This document shows positions 9,337 to 18,225 of a stretch of 64,000 nt of DNA, piece after piece (position 1 is the stretch's first letter; every line of letters begins with the position of its first letter). This stretch comes from Sporosarcina cyprini (GTDB lineage Bacteria; Bacillota; Bacilli; Bacillales_A; Planococcaceae). The position numbers were made by a program, and so were the translations under genes. The stretch is from assembly GCF_022048975.1 (NCBI RefSeq), contig NZ_JAKMHX010000038.1:1-64000 (forward strand), in the 5' to 3' direction. Below the pieces are notes generated by a model. That model worked only from the letters and a program-made list of their open reading frames with translations, was not told the DNA's origin and did not search any database.

Positions 9337-10170
9337 TCAATTTCCGCCATACAAGGCTGCCAGCTCTTCTTCTTTCATTGTGAAACTATGCTTGGCTGCT
9401 GGAAATTCACCTTGTTTGACAGCGCGATTGTACGCCATAAGCCCATTCGTAATTTCGGAACCAATGCTGGCATATGCTTCAACGAATTTTGGCACATGGT
9501 GTTTTCCGTATTGGACGGTGTCATGGAAAACAAGCACCTGACCGTCAACCGCACTTCCTGCGCCAATGCCAATGACCGGCACAGAGACCGCTTTTGCCAG
9601 CTCTTCTGCAAGCTGGTGAGGAATGCATTCCACGACAATCATGCATGCACCAGCGTCCTCACACGCCTTCGCATCACGAATGAGTTGCTGCGCTGCTTCA
9701 GCCGTCTTACCTTGGACCTTGTAACCGCCAATGACAGCGGCCGATTGTGGAAGCAGGCCAAGATGCGCTACTACTGGAATACCTGTTGAAGTGAGCAGCC
9801 GAATGCCATCAATCACCTTGCCGGCCCCTTCCAACTTTAGTGCATTCGCACCCGTCTCCTGAAAAAGACGCATCGCGTTCTGAAGCGTGCGATCTTCCGA
9901 GCCATGGTACGTCCCGAACGGCATATCAACGACAATAAAAGTGTCCCTTGCTCCTCTGCGTACCGCTTTGCCGTGGTGGACCATATCTGCCACCGTCACA
10001 GAAACGGTAGAGTCGTAACCAAGAACGACCATGCCGAGTGAATCGCCAACGAGAAGAACATCCATTTCCGCCTCCTCTGCCAGTTGCGCAGATGGATAGT
10101 CGTACGCTGTCAGCATCACGATCTTTTCTCCATTTTGCTTCATTTTCAAGAAATCTGCCGTGCTCTTCAT
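9337..10170 (-). CDS. panB: 3-methyl-2-oxobutanoate hydroxymethyltransferase
   Basis: PanB makes ketopantoate from 2-oxoisovalerate and methylene-tetrahydrofolate, the first step toward pantothenate and CoA. It is a 277-aa TIM-barrel protein with the metal- and substrate-binding stretch [14 protein letters not shown] and the later EGAGK segment. The start has GGGAG seven bases upstream. It is the first gene of panBCD, and a terminator upstream separates it from birA, so it likely has its own promoter in the 110 bases before it; I could not pick one with confidence. Confidence 0.96.
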   Translation of the reverse strand: MKSTADFLKMKQNGEKIVMLTAYDYPSAQLAEEAEMDVLLVGDSLGMVVLGYDSTVSVTVADMVHHGKAVRRGARDTFIVVDMPFGTYHGSEDRTLQNAMRLFQETGANALKLEGAGKVIDGIRLLTSTGIPVVAHLGLLPQSAAVIGGYKVQGKTAEAAQQLIRDAKACEDAGACMIVVECIPHQLAEELAKAVSVPVIGIGAGSAVDGQVLVFHDTVQYGKHHVPKFVEAYASIGSEITNGLMAYNRAVKQGEFPAAKHSFTMKEEELAALYGGN

Positions 10171-10470
10171 TTACTACCATCTCCCTCTCGATTAAGTTCA
10201 ACACTGAAGGCCATGCGTTCGAACTGTCTCTTAGAGAAAACCGAAGTTGAATATCTATGCTGTTGTCTGCCAAAACAAATAAAAACCCTTCCAATCCAAA
10301 AAAGGACAGAAGGGTTGTGTTGTAAGCAGTAATGGTTTCCTCCGTCCCTGTCTTTTCCAAGATCAAGGCAGAACTTATAAAATTTCAAGACATGCCGGTT
10401 ACTGGTGCAGTTCGGTGATGATACTGCCCTTCAGCCTAACTATAACAAAACGCATAATCGTTGTATACCG
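10171..10470. other. Gene-free interval between birA and panB
   Basis: It holds the birA terminator (10276-10316) and the leader and promoter region of panBCD. The 150 bases between the birA stop and that terminator have no frame, riboswitch pattern or repeat that I can recognise. Confidence 0.6.
10276..10316 (-). terminator. Terminator after birA
   Basis: AACCCTTC at 10284 pairs with GAAGGGTT at 10309 around a 17-nt loop. An A-rich run upstream on the + strand gives a U-rich tail on the minus strand. Its distance from the birA stop (about 155 bases) is long, so an attenuator role for panBCD is an alternative. Confidence 0.65.
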
Positions 10471-11454
10471 TTATTTTGCGATTTGAATATCTGCGGAATA
10501 AATTCCCCGAATTGTTCCATCATCGAGTTTCAGCTCCAACAGCCCTTCTTCGGAAATGCCGATTGCTGTTCCTTCAATCGTCTCATTCAACATGACGGCA
10601 CGAACCCGTTTGCCAACTGTATTGGAATAGCTCTCCCAAAGTAATTTAATCGGCGCAAATCCATTCTTTACATACATTTTTGTATATAACTCCAAATAAT
10701 AAAGAATGGCTGCAACCAAACGGGATCGATCGACCTTTTCGCCCGTTACCAAATGTAGCGACGTGGCAATTTCTTGTAATTCCTCAGGAAAGTCTGCCTG
10801 TTCCTGATTCGCATTAATGCCCATTCCAAGAATGATCGCTTTGACCCGGTCCATATCCGCCTGTAATTCCGTAAGGATGCCGGTCATTTTCTTGCCGTTT
10901 ATCAGAATATCATTCGGCCATTTGATTGTCGGCTGCACTTCGGCCACCTCTTCCATTGCCCGGACAATGGCAACCGCCGCCACTAGTGTCATTTGCGGCG
11001 CTTGCTGCGGCATAATGGATGGCCGTATGATCAAGCTCATCCAAATCCCTTTTCGGGCCGATGAAGACCAAGGGCGAGACATTCTGCCTTTTCCGGCGGT
11101 CTGTTCCTCGGCAATGATCAACGTCCCGTCTGCTGCCCCATTTTGTGCTTCTTCATGCGCAATGGATTGTGTCGTAGGACAGCTCTCGAAATATTGGATA
11201 TGCCGGCCGTAATCGTTTGCCTTCAAATGGCGCTGAATTGCCGCTGCATTCACCACATCCGGTGTATCCAGCAAATAATATCCTTTTTTTCGGACAGAAC
11301 CGATTTGATAGCCGTCGGACTCCAATTCCTTTATATACTTCCACACTGCAGTTCGGGAAACACCCATTCGGTCTGCCATGTCCTGTCCTGAAACCGGTGT
11401 CCGGCCACTCATCATCAACTGTTTTAGTATTTCATCTTTGCCTCGTAAACTCAT
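10471..11454 (-). CDS. birA: Bifunctional biotin ligase / biotin operon repressor
   Basis: BirA attaches biotin to carboxylases via biotinyl-5'-AMP and represses biotin genes. The N-terminal winged helix (about 1-65) contains a helix-turn-helix seen as DMADRMGVSRTAVWKYI. The ligase domain carries the signature GKGRMSRPWSS at 121-131 and the lysine-containing IKWPNDI. The C-terminal SH3-like part is present, so it is the regulatory two-domain form (327 aa). Its start lies 23 bases inside the end of cca; the ribosome site is weak. Confidence 0.94.
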   Translation of the reverse strand: MSLRGKDEILKQLMMSGRTPVSGQDMADRMGVSRTAVWKYIKELESDGYQIGSVRKKGYYLLDTPDVVNAAAIQRHLKANDYGRHIQYFESCPTTQSIAHEEAQNGAADGTLIIAEEQTAGKGRMSRPWSSSARKGIWMSLIIRPSIMPQQAPQMTLVAAVAIVRAMEEVAEVQPTIKWPNDILINGKKMTGILTELQADMDRVKAIILGMGINANQEQADFPEELQEIATSLHLVTGEKVDRSRLVAAILYYLELYTKMYVKNGFAPIKLLWESYSNTVGKRVRAVMLNETIEGTAIGISEEGLLELKLDDGTIRGIYSADIQIAK

Positions 11455-12625
11455 AGAGAAACCATCCCTTTATCTCTTCACTGTCGTTCCTGCAGTCACC
11501 CAGAATAACTGCCCGTTCGATTGTATCCAGCCACTCGCCGACCCAGCGGCCTCCCTTTGATTTGGACCAAGCAAGCAGGTCAGTACCTGTCACGGCCAGC
11601 TCTTGTTTTGACCGGATCGGCAATGCGGCAATCTTTTCCCGAATTTCATCCGGGCCGAGGAACGGATTATCCGGATGCAGGCATTGATAAATTGCTTCCG
11701 CTGCAAGGAGCACCTGCTCCCCCCATCGATAATAATCGATATTGGAATAAAATTGAGCCTCCCTTGTTTGGAGTACCGCATGTATAGATCGCAAAAAAGT
11801 TTTTTCCGCATTGGACATTTTATAGGCACGCGCTAGCTGCAACGGCTCCAAATCACCCGCCATCATCAAAGTAGCCCAACCTTCCAGCGAGGCTTGAAAA
11901 GGACCTTGCATACAGGAGGCTGCCCTGAACGTTTCAGGATAGGCCGGCAAATGCGCACCAATGCCCGTCTCACGAATGTACTCGAATGCCTTCGTCGGTT
12001 CCTTGCCAAGGAAAAGCTTGTCCCACTCGGCCTTTAAGCGCTCTGCTGCGATATGTTCGATCTCCTTAGCCAAAAGTCCAATTGCACCGCAAGTCGAATC
12101 TTCAATGGCAAAGCCAAGAACGGAGGAAAAACGGATTGCACGGAACATGCGGAGGGCATCTTCCTTGAAACGTTCCTCTGCTGCTCCAACCGCCCGGATC
12201 AAACGATTGTCGATGTCTTGTTTCCCTCCGAAAGGATCAATCAGTCTCCCGTCTAATGACAATGCCATGGCATTCATCGTAAAATCACGCCGTTTTAGAT
12301 CTTCTTCGAGTGATCTGACAAATGTCACTTCGTCTGGCCTGCGATGATCCGAATAAGTACCTTCCGTTCGATAGGTTGTCACCTCAATCGGTTCACCTTC
12401 ATACAGAACAAGAACGGTGCCATGTTGAATTCCAACATCTACAGTATTCGGAAAAACCTCCTTTACTTCTTCAGGAGTGGCAGACGTAGCTATGTCGATA
12501 TCGGATGCCTCTTTTCCTAACAAGAGATCACGAACCGCACCGCCGACAAAAACCGCTTCATATCCCACAGAGAGCAGCTTCGAAACGACTCCTCTGCTGG
12601 CACTTGTCCCAAATGGATAGTTCAT
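11432..12625 (-). CDS. cca: CCA tRNA nucleotidyltransferase
   Basis: It adds or repairs the 3'-CCA end of tRNAs without a nucleic acid template. Class II nucleotidyltransferase head: GGAVRDLLLG at 28-37 and the metal-binding Asp42 and Asp44 in SDIDIATSA. The RRDFTMNAMA segment and the neck/body domains follow. The length (397 aa) matches Bacillus enzymes. The start overlaps the bshA stop as ATGA, a coupled junction, and birA overlaps its end. Confidence 0.95.
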   Translation of the reverse strand: MNYPFGTSASRGVVSKLLSVGYEAVFVGGAVRDLLLGKEASDIDIATSATPEEVKEVFPNTVDVGIQHGTVLVLYEGEPIEVTTYRTEGTYSDHRRPDEVTFVRSLEEDLKRRDFTMNAMALSLDGRLIDPFGGKQDIDNRLIRAVGAAEERFKEDALRMFRAIRFSSVLGFAIEDSTCGAIGLLAKEIEHIAAERLKAEWDKLFLGKEPTKAFEYIRETGIGAHLPAYPETFRAASCMQGPFQASLEGWATLMMAGDLEPLQLARAYKMSNAEKTFLRSIHAVLQTREAQFYSNIDYYRWGEQVLLAAEAIYQCLHPDNPFLGPDEIREKIAALPIRSKQELAVTGTDLLAWSKSKGGRWVGEWLDTIERAVILGDCRNDSEEIKGWFLYEFTRQR

Positions 12626-13755
12626 TTTCTTCCCGCCATTTCATAATAAAGGCTTTCATAACGTTCGACGATTGAAGCCGAATCAAAACGCCTTGGAACA
12701 GTTTGCAATGCATTCTGCCTGAATTCTTCGTGTAATGAGGCGTCCTGTAACAGGCTAAGTGCTTTTTCTGCAACACTTTTTGTATCGCCAAGCTCAACAA
12801 GAAAACCGTTCACCCCATCTTCTACTACTTCCGGAATGCCGCCAATATTTGTACCGATCGCAGGGACCCCGCATGCAAAGGCTTCAAGCAGGACAAGCCC
12901 GAATGCTTCCTTTTCAGATAGCAAAAGCATCACGTCGCTGATTGAAAGAAGCTCCGGCAAGTCATCTCGCTTCCCTGTAAAGACGACGTCTTCCAAAAGA
13001 CCATGCTCCTTAACCAAGTCAAATATCGGTTTCCATTCAGGTCCTTCACCGACTAACAGGAGTTTCGCCTTTTCCTGCTGGCGTATCAGCCGGAAGCTTT
13101 CAATGATATCCGGTATTCGCTTTACCTTTCTGAAGTTCGAGATATGGATGAGCACCTTGTCCTCTTTGTCAATCCCAAGTTCCTCTTTTAGTCCAGGTGC
13201 ATCAACCGGCTTGTATTTCTCTTCATCTATGAAATTGTAGATTGTGATTATTTCATTTGTTGGCTGAATCAGTTCCAGCGTCTCCTGCCGCAATGACGCG
13301 GATACGGCTGTTGTCACATTGGATTTGTCGATGCCGTAGCGCACCGTATTTCGGAGAGCAGGATCATGGCCAAGTACAGTTACGTCTGTGCCATGCAATG
13401 TTGTAATGACTCCGATATCCGAATTCGCCATATCCTTTGCAAGCGCAGCCGAAATCGCATGGGGCACCGCATAGTGTACGTGTAAAAGGTCCAGCTGTTC
13501 CGACTCGATTACTTGTGCAATCCGATTGGCAAGGGCAATGTCGTATGGTGGATACTTGAATACGGCGTACCCATCTATTTTCACTTCATGGAACTGGATA
13601 TTCGGATGAATGTCCAGCAATCTGAATGGCTTGCTCGATGTAATATAATGCAATTCATGGCCTCGTTCCGCCATTTTCAAACCTAGCTCTGTCGCTACGA
13701 CACCCGATCCACCAAGTGAAGGATAACAGATGACTCCCACTTTTAATTTTCTCAA
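12622..13755 (-). CDS. bshA: N-acetyl-alpha-D-glucosaminyl L-malate synthase (bacillithiol step 1)
   Basis: BshA transfers GlcNAc from UDP-GlcNAc to L-malate, the first step to bacillithiol. It is a GT4 glycosyltransferase (377 aa) with the N-terminal glycine loop YPSLGGSGVVATELG and the C-terminal donor-site motif EKEAFGLVLLEAFACG. The start codon is TTG with a GAGGGG site nine bases upstream. The deacetylase gene bshB1 and mgsA, which lie before bshA in Bacillus subtilis, are missing; dapB is only 39 bases upstream. Confidence 0.93.
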   Translation of the reverse strand: MRKLKVGVICYPSLGGSGVVATELGLKMAERGHELHYITSSKPFRLLDIHPNIQFHEVKIDGYAVFKYPPYDIALANRIAQVIESEQLDLLHVHYAVPHAISAALAKDMANSDIGVITTLHGTDVTVLGHDPALRNTVRYGIDKSNVTTAVSASLRQETLELIQPTNEIITIYNFIDEEKYKPVDAPGLKEELGIDKEDKVLIHISNFRKVKRIPDIIESFRLIRQQEKAKLLLVGEGPEWKPIFDLVKEHGLLEDVVFTGKRDDLPELLSISDVMLLLSEKEAFGLVLLEAFACGVPAIGTNIGGIPEVVEDGVNGFLVELGDTKSVAEKALSLLQDASLHEEFRQNALQTVPRRFDSASIVERYESLYYEMAGRK

Positions 13756-13794
13756 ATGACAACACCCCTCTCAAAAGCAGCTGGAACGCTTGCT

Positions 13795-14595
13795 TTAGTC
13801 TAAAATCTCTTCTAATCCATAAATTAAGCCGCTACTGCCGGCTACATGCCGGATGGCCATAATAATTCCAGGCATGAAACTATTCCGGTCAAATGAATCA
13901 TGGCGAATCGTAAGCAATTCCCCTTCACCGCCAAGTAAAACTTGCTGATGGGCAAGCAGTCCAGGCAGCCGAACGCTGTGGATTTTCATGCCTTCCACAT
14001 CTCCGCCTCTTGCACCTGCCAAGTGCTCCTGTTCTTCCGGATGTCCCTGGATATGACTCGGTCTGATGCTTTTTATCATGTTCGCAGTTTTTACCGCAGT
14101 TCCGGATGGCGCGTCCAATTTTCGGTCATGATGCATTTCAATGATCTCAACATCACCTAAGTATCGCGCCGCTTGTGCTGCAAATTTCATCATCAAGACC
14201 GCGCCGATTGAAAAGTTAGGAGCAATGATGGCACCAACGCCAGTTTCATTAACCAGTTCAGAAATGGAGTGCAGTTCCTCCTCGCTTAATCCAGAAGTTC
14301 CGACTACGGGATGGATGCCAAGCGAGATGGCTTCTTTCACATTATGAAAGACGGCGTCAGGATCCGTCACATCTAATAACACATCCGGTTGAACGTCCTT
14401 TGCCAATTCTGCTAAAGAGGTGTAAATTGGAATTCCGGCTGGGCCTTCACCGATGGAAGATCCGTTGATGTATTTCCCGCCGTGTTTATAATCTAATGCG
14501 GCAACTACCTCCGCATCCATCGCTTCCTCAATCGCTTTTCTGGCTGTAGTGCCCATTCTTCCTCTCGCACCTGCGATTGCTACTTTGATTGTCAA
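13795..14595 (-). CDS. dapB: 4-hydroxy-tetrahydrodipicolinate reductase
   Basis: DapB makes tetrahydrodipicolinate, the precursor of diaminopimelate for the wall, of lysine and of spore dipicolinate. The Rossmann loop is GARGRMG at residues 9-15 and the active-site stretch HHDRKLDAPSGTA at 155-167 carries His155, His156 and Lys159. Start codon TTG overlaps the ypjD stop as TTGA, with GGAGG seven bases upstream. The length (266 aa) is normal. Confidence 0.95.
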   Translation of the reverse strand: MTIKVAIAGARGRMGTTARKAIEEAMDAEVVAALDYKHGGKYINGSSIGEGPAGIPIYTSLAELAKDVQPDVLLDVTDPDAVFHNVKEAISLGIHPVVGTSGLSEEELHSISELVNETGVGAIIAPNFSIGAVLMMKFAAQAARYLGDVEIIEMHHDRKLDAPSGTAVKTANMIKSIRPSHIQGHPEEQEHLAGARGGDVEGMKIHSVRLPGLLAHQQVLLGGEGELLTIRHDSFDRNSFMPGIIMAIRHVAGSSGLIYGLEEILD

Positions 14596-14930
14596 TCCAA
14601 TTCCTCCTTCTTCGTCCAGCGGTCTGCATCTCGATGTTTGAATTTATTTAAAACTGTTGTAAGGGAATCTTCCAGATCAATCCCTTGCGCATTAGCAAAG
14701 CAGATGAGGACAAACAACAGATCGCCCGTCTCTTCAGCTAGAGATTTTATGGCTTCCGTCTCTTTTTTCTTTTTCATGCCATACACATGCTGCACTTCCC
14801 TGGAAAGTTCGCCTAATTCCTCGGTCAGGCGTGCCAGTAATTCCATTGGCGGAAAATAGCCTTCCTTAAAACCGCTTATGTATTGGTCTACTTCATCCTG
14901 TAATTGTTTCATCGTTTTCAATTGTTCCAT
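14592..14930 (-). CDS. ypjD: MazG-like nucleotide pyrophosphohydrolase YpjD
   Basis: This all-alpha NTP pyrophosphohydrolase family protein (112 aa, single domain) has the metal-binding acidic pattern seen in MazG proteins, EELGE in the middle and EETGD about 30 residues later. It probably hydrolyses a nucleotide triphosphate or an unusual nucleotide; the substrate cannot be read from sequence. It is the first gene of the ypjD-dapB-bshA-cca-birA run and has a GGAGGGAG site. Confidence 0.88.
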   Translation of the reverse strand: MEQLKTMKQLQDEVDQYISGFKEGYFPPMELLARLTEELGELSREVQHVYGMKKKKETEAIKSLAEETGDLLFVLICFANAQGIDLEDSLTTVLNKFKHRDADRWTKKEELD

Positions 14931-14954
14931 TTGCGTCTACTCCCTCCATTTGAT

Positions 14955-14983
14955 ATCGTATTCATTCAGGGGACTGTTGTCAA
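14955..14983 (-). promoter_or_regulatory. SigA promoter for ypjD-dapB-bshA-cca-birA
   Basis: On the minus strand TTGACA (plus 14978-14983) is followed after exactly 17 bases by TACGAT (plus 14955-14960). The -35 is perfect and the -10 matches 4 of 6. The -35 overlaps the -35 of the divergent promoter for the YitT-family gene. Confidence 0.55.
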
Positions 14984-15005
14984 AATTTGAAGAATCATTG
15001 ATAAT
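14977..15005 (+). promoter_or_regulatory. SigA promoter for the YitT-family gene
   Basis: TTGTCA at 14977-14982, a 17-base spacer and GATAAT at 15000-15005 match the SigA consensus at 5 of 6 in each box. It points at the gene starting at 15044, leaving a leader of about 30 bases. Confidence 0.55.
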
Positions 15006-15043
15006 AATATCGATAGTATTCAAAAGGAAAGGCGGGACAAGGG

Positions 15044-15916
15044 TTGTTGGCCGGCATAAAACTAAAAAATATCTTTTTCATCATCCTCGGAGCTGCCATA
15101 TTCAGCTTTGGACTGGTTCATTTCAACATTCAACATGAGTTGGCCGAGGGAGGATTTACGGGTATTACCCTCATTTTGCTCTTTGCATTTAAATGGGATC
15201 CCGCCATTATGAACCTCGTCTTGAACATTCCGATGTTCCTGCTCGGTTGGAAGCTGCTCGGCCGTCGATCTTTTATTTATACGGTTCTCGGTACGGTGTC
15301 TGTTTCGGTATTTCTAAAGGTCTTTATGAAATACCAATATAACATTCATTTGGAAGGAGATATGTTCCTTGTCGCCCTGTTTGCCGGTGTTTTTATCGGC
15401 ATCGGCCTCGGAATCATCTTCCGCTTTGGCGGAACGACCGGCGGAGTGGATATCATCGCCCGGCTTGGCCATAAATACAGAGGCTGGAGCATGGGGCGCA
15501 CAATGTTCATGTTCGACGCAGGTGTCATTCTGCTGTCATGGATCGTCTACCTGGACCATCGTTCTGTCATGTACACACTCGTCGCTCTCTTTGTCGGGGC
15601 CCGTGTGATCGATTTTGTACAGGAAGGTGCCTACGCTGCGCGGGGAGCCTTTATCATATCAGATCATCAGGATGCCATTGCAACAAAAATTGCAGTTGAT
15701 ATGGATCGAGGGGTAACGGTTTTCAGAGGATATGGTCATTTCACCAAGTCCGACCGCGAAATTTTATATTGTGTCGTTGGCAAAAATGAATTGATGCGCC
15801 TGAAAAACATTGTCATTTCAGTCGACCCCCACGCGTTCGTATCCGTCACAGAGGTTCATGATGTGCTAGGTGAAGGATTTACTTTGGATGATCAGAAGCA
15901 ACCATTGGAAAAGTAG
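15044..15916 (+). CDS. ypjC: YitT-family (UPF0750) membrane protein
   Basis: This 290-aa protein has about five hydrophobic membrane segments in residues 5-200 and a soluble C-terminal DUF2179-type domain (about 215-280). The glycine-rich loop FRFGGTTGGVDIIAR is typical of the YitT family. Its function is unestablished; transport has been proposed for the family. The start is one of two adjacent TTG codons behind AAAGGCGGG. It sits where ypjC lies in Bacillus subtilis but on the opposite strand to its neighbours. Confidence 0.82.
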   Translation: MLAGIKLKNIFFIILGAAIFSFGLVHFNIQHELAEGGFTGITLILLFAFKWDPAIMNLVLNIPMFLLGWKLLGRRSFIYTVLGTVSVSVFLKVFMKYQYNIHLEGDMFLVALFAGVFIGIGLGIIFRFGGTTGGVDIIARLGHKYRGWSMGRTMFMFDAGVILLSWIVYLDHRSVMYTLVALFVGARVIDFVQEGAYAARGAFIISDHQDAIATKIAVDMDRGVTVFRGYGHFTKSDREILYCVVGKNELMRLKNIVISVDPHAFVSVTEVHDVLGEGFTLDDQKQPLEK

Positions 15917-15920
15917 TCAA

Positions 15921-15955
15921 AAAAACCGTCTTTACGAGTCGTAAGGACGGTTTTT
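15921..15955. terminator. Bidirectional terminator
   Basis: A 15-bp stem (AAAAACCGTCTTTAC with GTAAGGACGGTTTTT, one wobble) and a GAGTC loop. The oligo-A and oligo-T flanks let it serve both the YitT-family gene (+) and yugP (-), which converge here. Confidence 0.9.
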
Positions 15956-15961
15956 CTGTGA

Positions 15962-16633
15962 TCAGTCGTTCCGGTTCGTGAAAATCAACACAAGACGGAG
16001 CAATTCAAGCACAGCTACTGCAGTTGCCGCCACATATGTCATGGCTGCTGCACTTAGCACTTTCTTTGCGTGTGGCTCTTCTTCATTCCGAATAATGCCC
16101 AGTTCAACGATTTGATTCATCGCGCGGCTGGAAGCATTGAACTCAACCGGCAATGTGACGATTTGAAACAGCACACCGACAGCCATCAAAAGGATCCCAA
16201 TACCCAATAAAGAGTTTAAGCTCGTTACAAACAAACCAATCATGATGAAAATCCAAGAAGCATTTGATGTGATGTTTGCGACCGGTGCTAACCGATGGCG
16301 GAATCGAAGGAAAGCATACGCCTCTTTGTCCTGTATAGCATGGCCAACTTCATGGGCTGCTACAGCAGTTCCCGCTACGGAAGCTTCATGATAGTTTTGT
16401 GGAGAAAGTGCGACAATTTTAGTGATCGGATTGTAATGATCACTTAGGAATCCTTGGCTTTCCACCACTTTTACGTCATGGAGACCATTATGATCCAATA
16501 TCATGCGAGCCACTTCAGCTCCCGTCATACCGGAAGTTGAACGGATTCTCGAATATTTATTATACGTACTTTTCACTTTGAACTGAGCATAAAGCGGCAG
16601 CAAAATGATGATGCCCAGATAAACCAAAAACAT
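15962..16633 (-). CDS. yugP: YugP-type membrane zinc metallopeptidase
   Basis: The zinc site HEVGH is at residues 94-98, with an N-terminal membrane segment (about 2-16) and two or three more hydrophobic segments after residue 120. This matches the Zn_peptidase_2 family of which Bacillus subtilis YugP is a member (223 aa here). The substrate is unknown. In Bacillus subtilis yugP is not in this neighbourhood, so its place between ypjA and the YitT-family gene is a local difference. The start has GGGGAGG eight bases upstream. Confidence 0.88.
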   Translation of the reverse strand: MFLVYLGIIILLPLYAQFKVKSTYNKYSRIRSTSGMTGAEVARMILDHNGLHDVKVVESQGFLSDHYNPITKIVALSPQNYHEASVAGTAVAAHEVGHAIQDKEAYAFLRFRHRLAPVANITSNASWIFIMIGLFVTSLNSLLGIGILLMAVGVLFQIVTLPVEFNASSRAMNQIVELGIIRNEEEPHAKKVLSAAAMTYVAATAVAVLELLRLVLIFTNRND

Positions 16634-16701
16634 CTTCGTTTCCTCCCCTTTCTCTATACTACTATTTTATATGCCACAAAGGCGGTCCGCAACTATTACG
16701 T

Positions 16702-17307
16702 CTATCCATTTACAAGGATGGTTCTTTTCTTCCAAACATAATAGGCTATGGATATACAGCCAATGGACAACCAAAAGGTGAAATAGCCGATTCGGTCCAT
16801 ATGACGCATCAAATCATGATAAATTGGCATTTGCCCAAATACATAGTCGATGACGTCATTATGTAATGTCCAAATAGCAGCGATGACCACATGCTTAAAT
16901 TGAAAACGGTAGAACGGAATATAGAGGATAGCCTGCAGCGCCATGGCAGAATGTGACACAACCAACATCCAGCCGGCCCATCCGATCGATCCAGTTTCCA
17001 CTAATGTTAGGAGATTCATGACTACTGCCCAAACTCCATATTTCACAAGTGTAATTAACGCCAGCGCTTCAATCAATTTAAAGTTTTTGCCGATTAGCCA
17101 AGCAAAAAGAGCAATACAAAAGAACAAGCTGGCAGTTGGGCTATCCGGCACAAAGATCCAAAAGATCGGCTTTGTTATTTCTAGCTGCCACATGTACCAA
17201 TCATATCCGTATACCGTTCCAAGTATATTGACGAAAAGCAAAATCCATAAAAATGATCTATTTGACAATATGAGCCATAGCATATCTTTAAGCGTAGTCA
17301 ATGACAT
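16702..17307 (-). CDS. ypjA: YpjA-like DUF1405 membrane protein
   Basis: This 201-aa protein has about six hydrophobic segments and no recognised catalytic motif; it belongs to the DUF1405 family by sequence character and by its place after qcrC. Function unknown. Two starts compete: the ATG used here has GGAGAG almost touching it, while a TTG two codons later sits six bases from the same site. A terminator separates it from qcrC. Confidence 0.8.
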   Translation of the reverse strand: MSLTTLKDMLWLILSNRSFLWILLFVNILGTVYGYDWYMWQLEITKPIFWIFVPDSPTASLFFCIALFAWLIGKNFKLIEALALITLVKYGVWAVVMNLLTLVETGSIGWAGWMLVVSHSAMALQAILYIPFYRFQFKHVVIAAIWTLHNDVIDYVFGQMPIYHDLMRHMDRIGYFTFWLSIGCISIAYYVWKKRTILVNG

Positions 17308-17382
17308 CTCTCCAAACCGTCATTATATGTATATAGAGCAATTGTTTACGCGATCCTGCTCATTTAATCAACAATGGATAAT

Positions 17383-17412
17383 AAAAAAAGAGTCAGTTTC
17401 CTGACTCTTTTT
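17383..17412 (-). terminator. Terminator after qcrABC
   Basis: A perfect 12-bp stem (AAAAAGAGTCAG / CTGACTCTTTTT) with a TTTC loop. It begins three bases after the qcrC stop codon. Confidence 0.92.
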
Positions 17413-17414
17413 AA

Positions 17415-18179
17415 TTATTCTTTGTTTAAGCCTTCGATGAATTCAGCAAGGACTTGCAAATCTTCATCAGATCCTGTCCATTGTCCTGCTGGCATGCCAC
17501 CGATACCATTGTGAGCAATGTCTGCAATCTCATCAGCAGTTAAGCCAGTATTGACCAACGCAGGGCCGACGCCACCTTGGAACGCATCCCCGTGACAACC
17601 AATACAAGATGATCCCGCATAAATTTGGTATCCTTCAGAGTTCTCGTCAAATTCAACCTCTTCTACGATCGCACCTTGTGCTTTCGCTTTTTCCCAGTCA
17701 TGGTTCACGACAGATTCCCAAGTCAAATAGAAAATAGCTGCGAAAGCTAGAAGCATGAATCCAGTAGGAAGCGGACGCTTGAATGGGCGACGCTCTTTTG
17801 AAGTATCCATAAATGGCACTAACATCAATGCTCCAACTGCAAGACCTGGTATGATAATAGCTCCGATGACGTTGTATGGTCCGGAAGCAAATTCATACTT
17901 CAGTAACTGGTACATGAAAAGGAAATACCAGTCAGGAACAGGGATGTACGTTGTATCCGTCGGATCGGCTTGACGCTCAAGCGGAGACGGATGGGCAACC
18001 GTTACAATAAGATATCCGATAAGGAAAACAGCTCCAACCATCCACTCCTTCAATAGGAAGTTTGGCCAGAAAGCTTCTGTTTTACCAGGATATTCTGAGT
18101 AGTCTTTTGGGACATTGGGTTTCCGATTTGCAGAAATCCGGGAATCCCCAACAAATTTCATACCTTTTCCGCGATGCAT
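17415..18179 (-). CDS. qcrC: Menaquinol:cytochrome c reductase, cytochrome b/c subunit
   Basis: This subunit of the Bacillus-type bc complex fuses a subunit-IV-like membrane part (three to four helices in about 45-170) to a C-terminal cytochrome c domain. The haem c motif CIGCH is at 192-196 and a later GGMPAG offers the methionine ligand. The length (254 aa) matches the Bacillus subtilis subunit. The complex passes electrons from menaquinol to cytochrome c in the cytoplasmic membrane. The start has AAGGAGGGG five bases upstream. It needs the resABC products of this window for haem attachment. Confidence 0.96.
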   Translation of the reverse strand: MHRGKGMKFVGDSRISANRKPNVPKDYSEYPGKTEAFWPNFLLKEWMVGAVFLIGYLIVTVAHPSPLERQADPTDTTYIPVPDWYFLFMYQLLKYEFASGPYNVIGAIIIPGLAVGALMLVPFMDTSKERRPFKRPLPTGFMLLAFAAIFYLTWESVVNHDWEKAKAQGAIVEEVEFDENSEGYQIYAGSSCIGCHGDAFQGGVGPALVNTGLTADEIADIAHNGIGGMPAGQWTGSDEDLQVLAEFIEGLNKE

Positions 18180-18225
18180 TTTGTCCCCTCCTTATTCTAA
18201 ATATAAGACAAACAACATCTAAATC

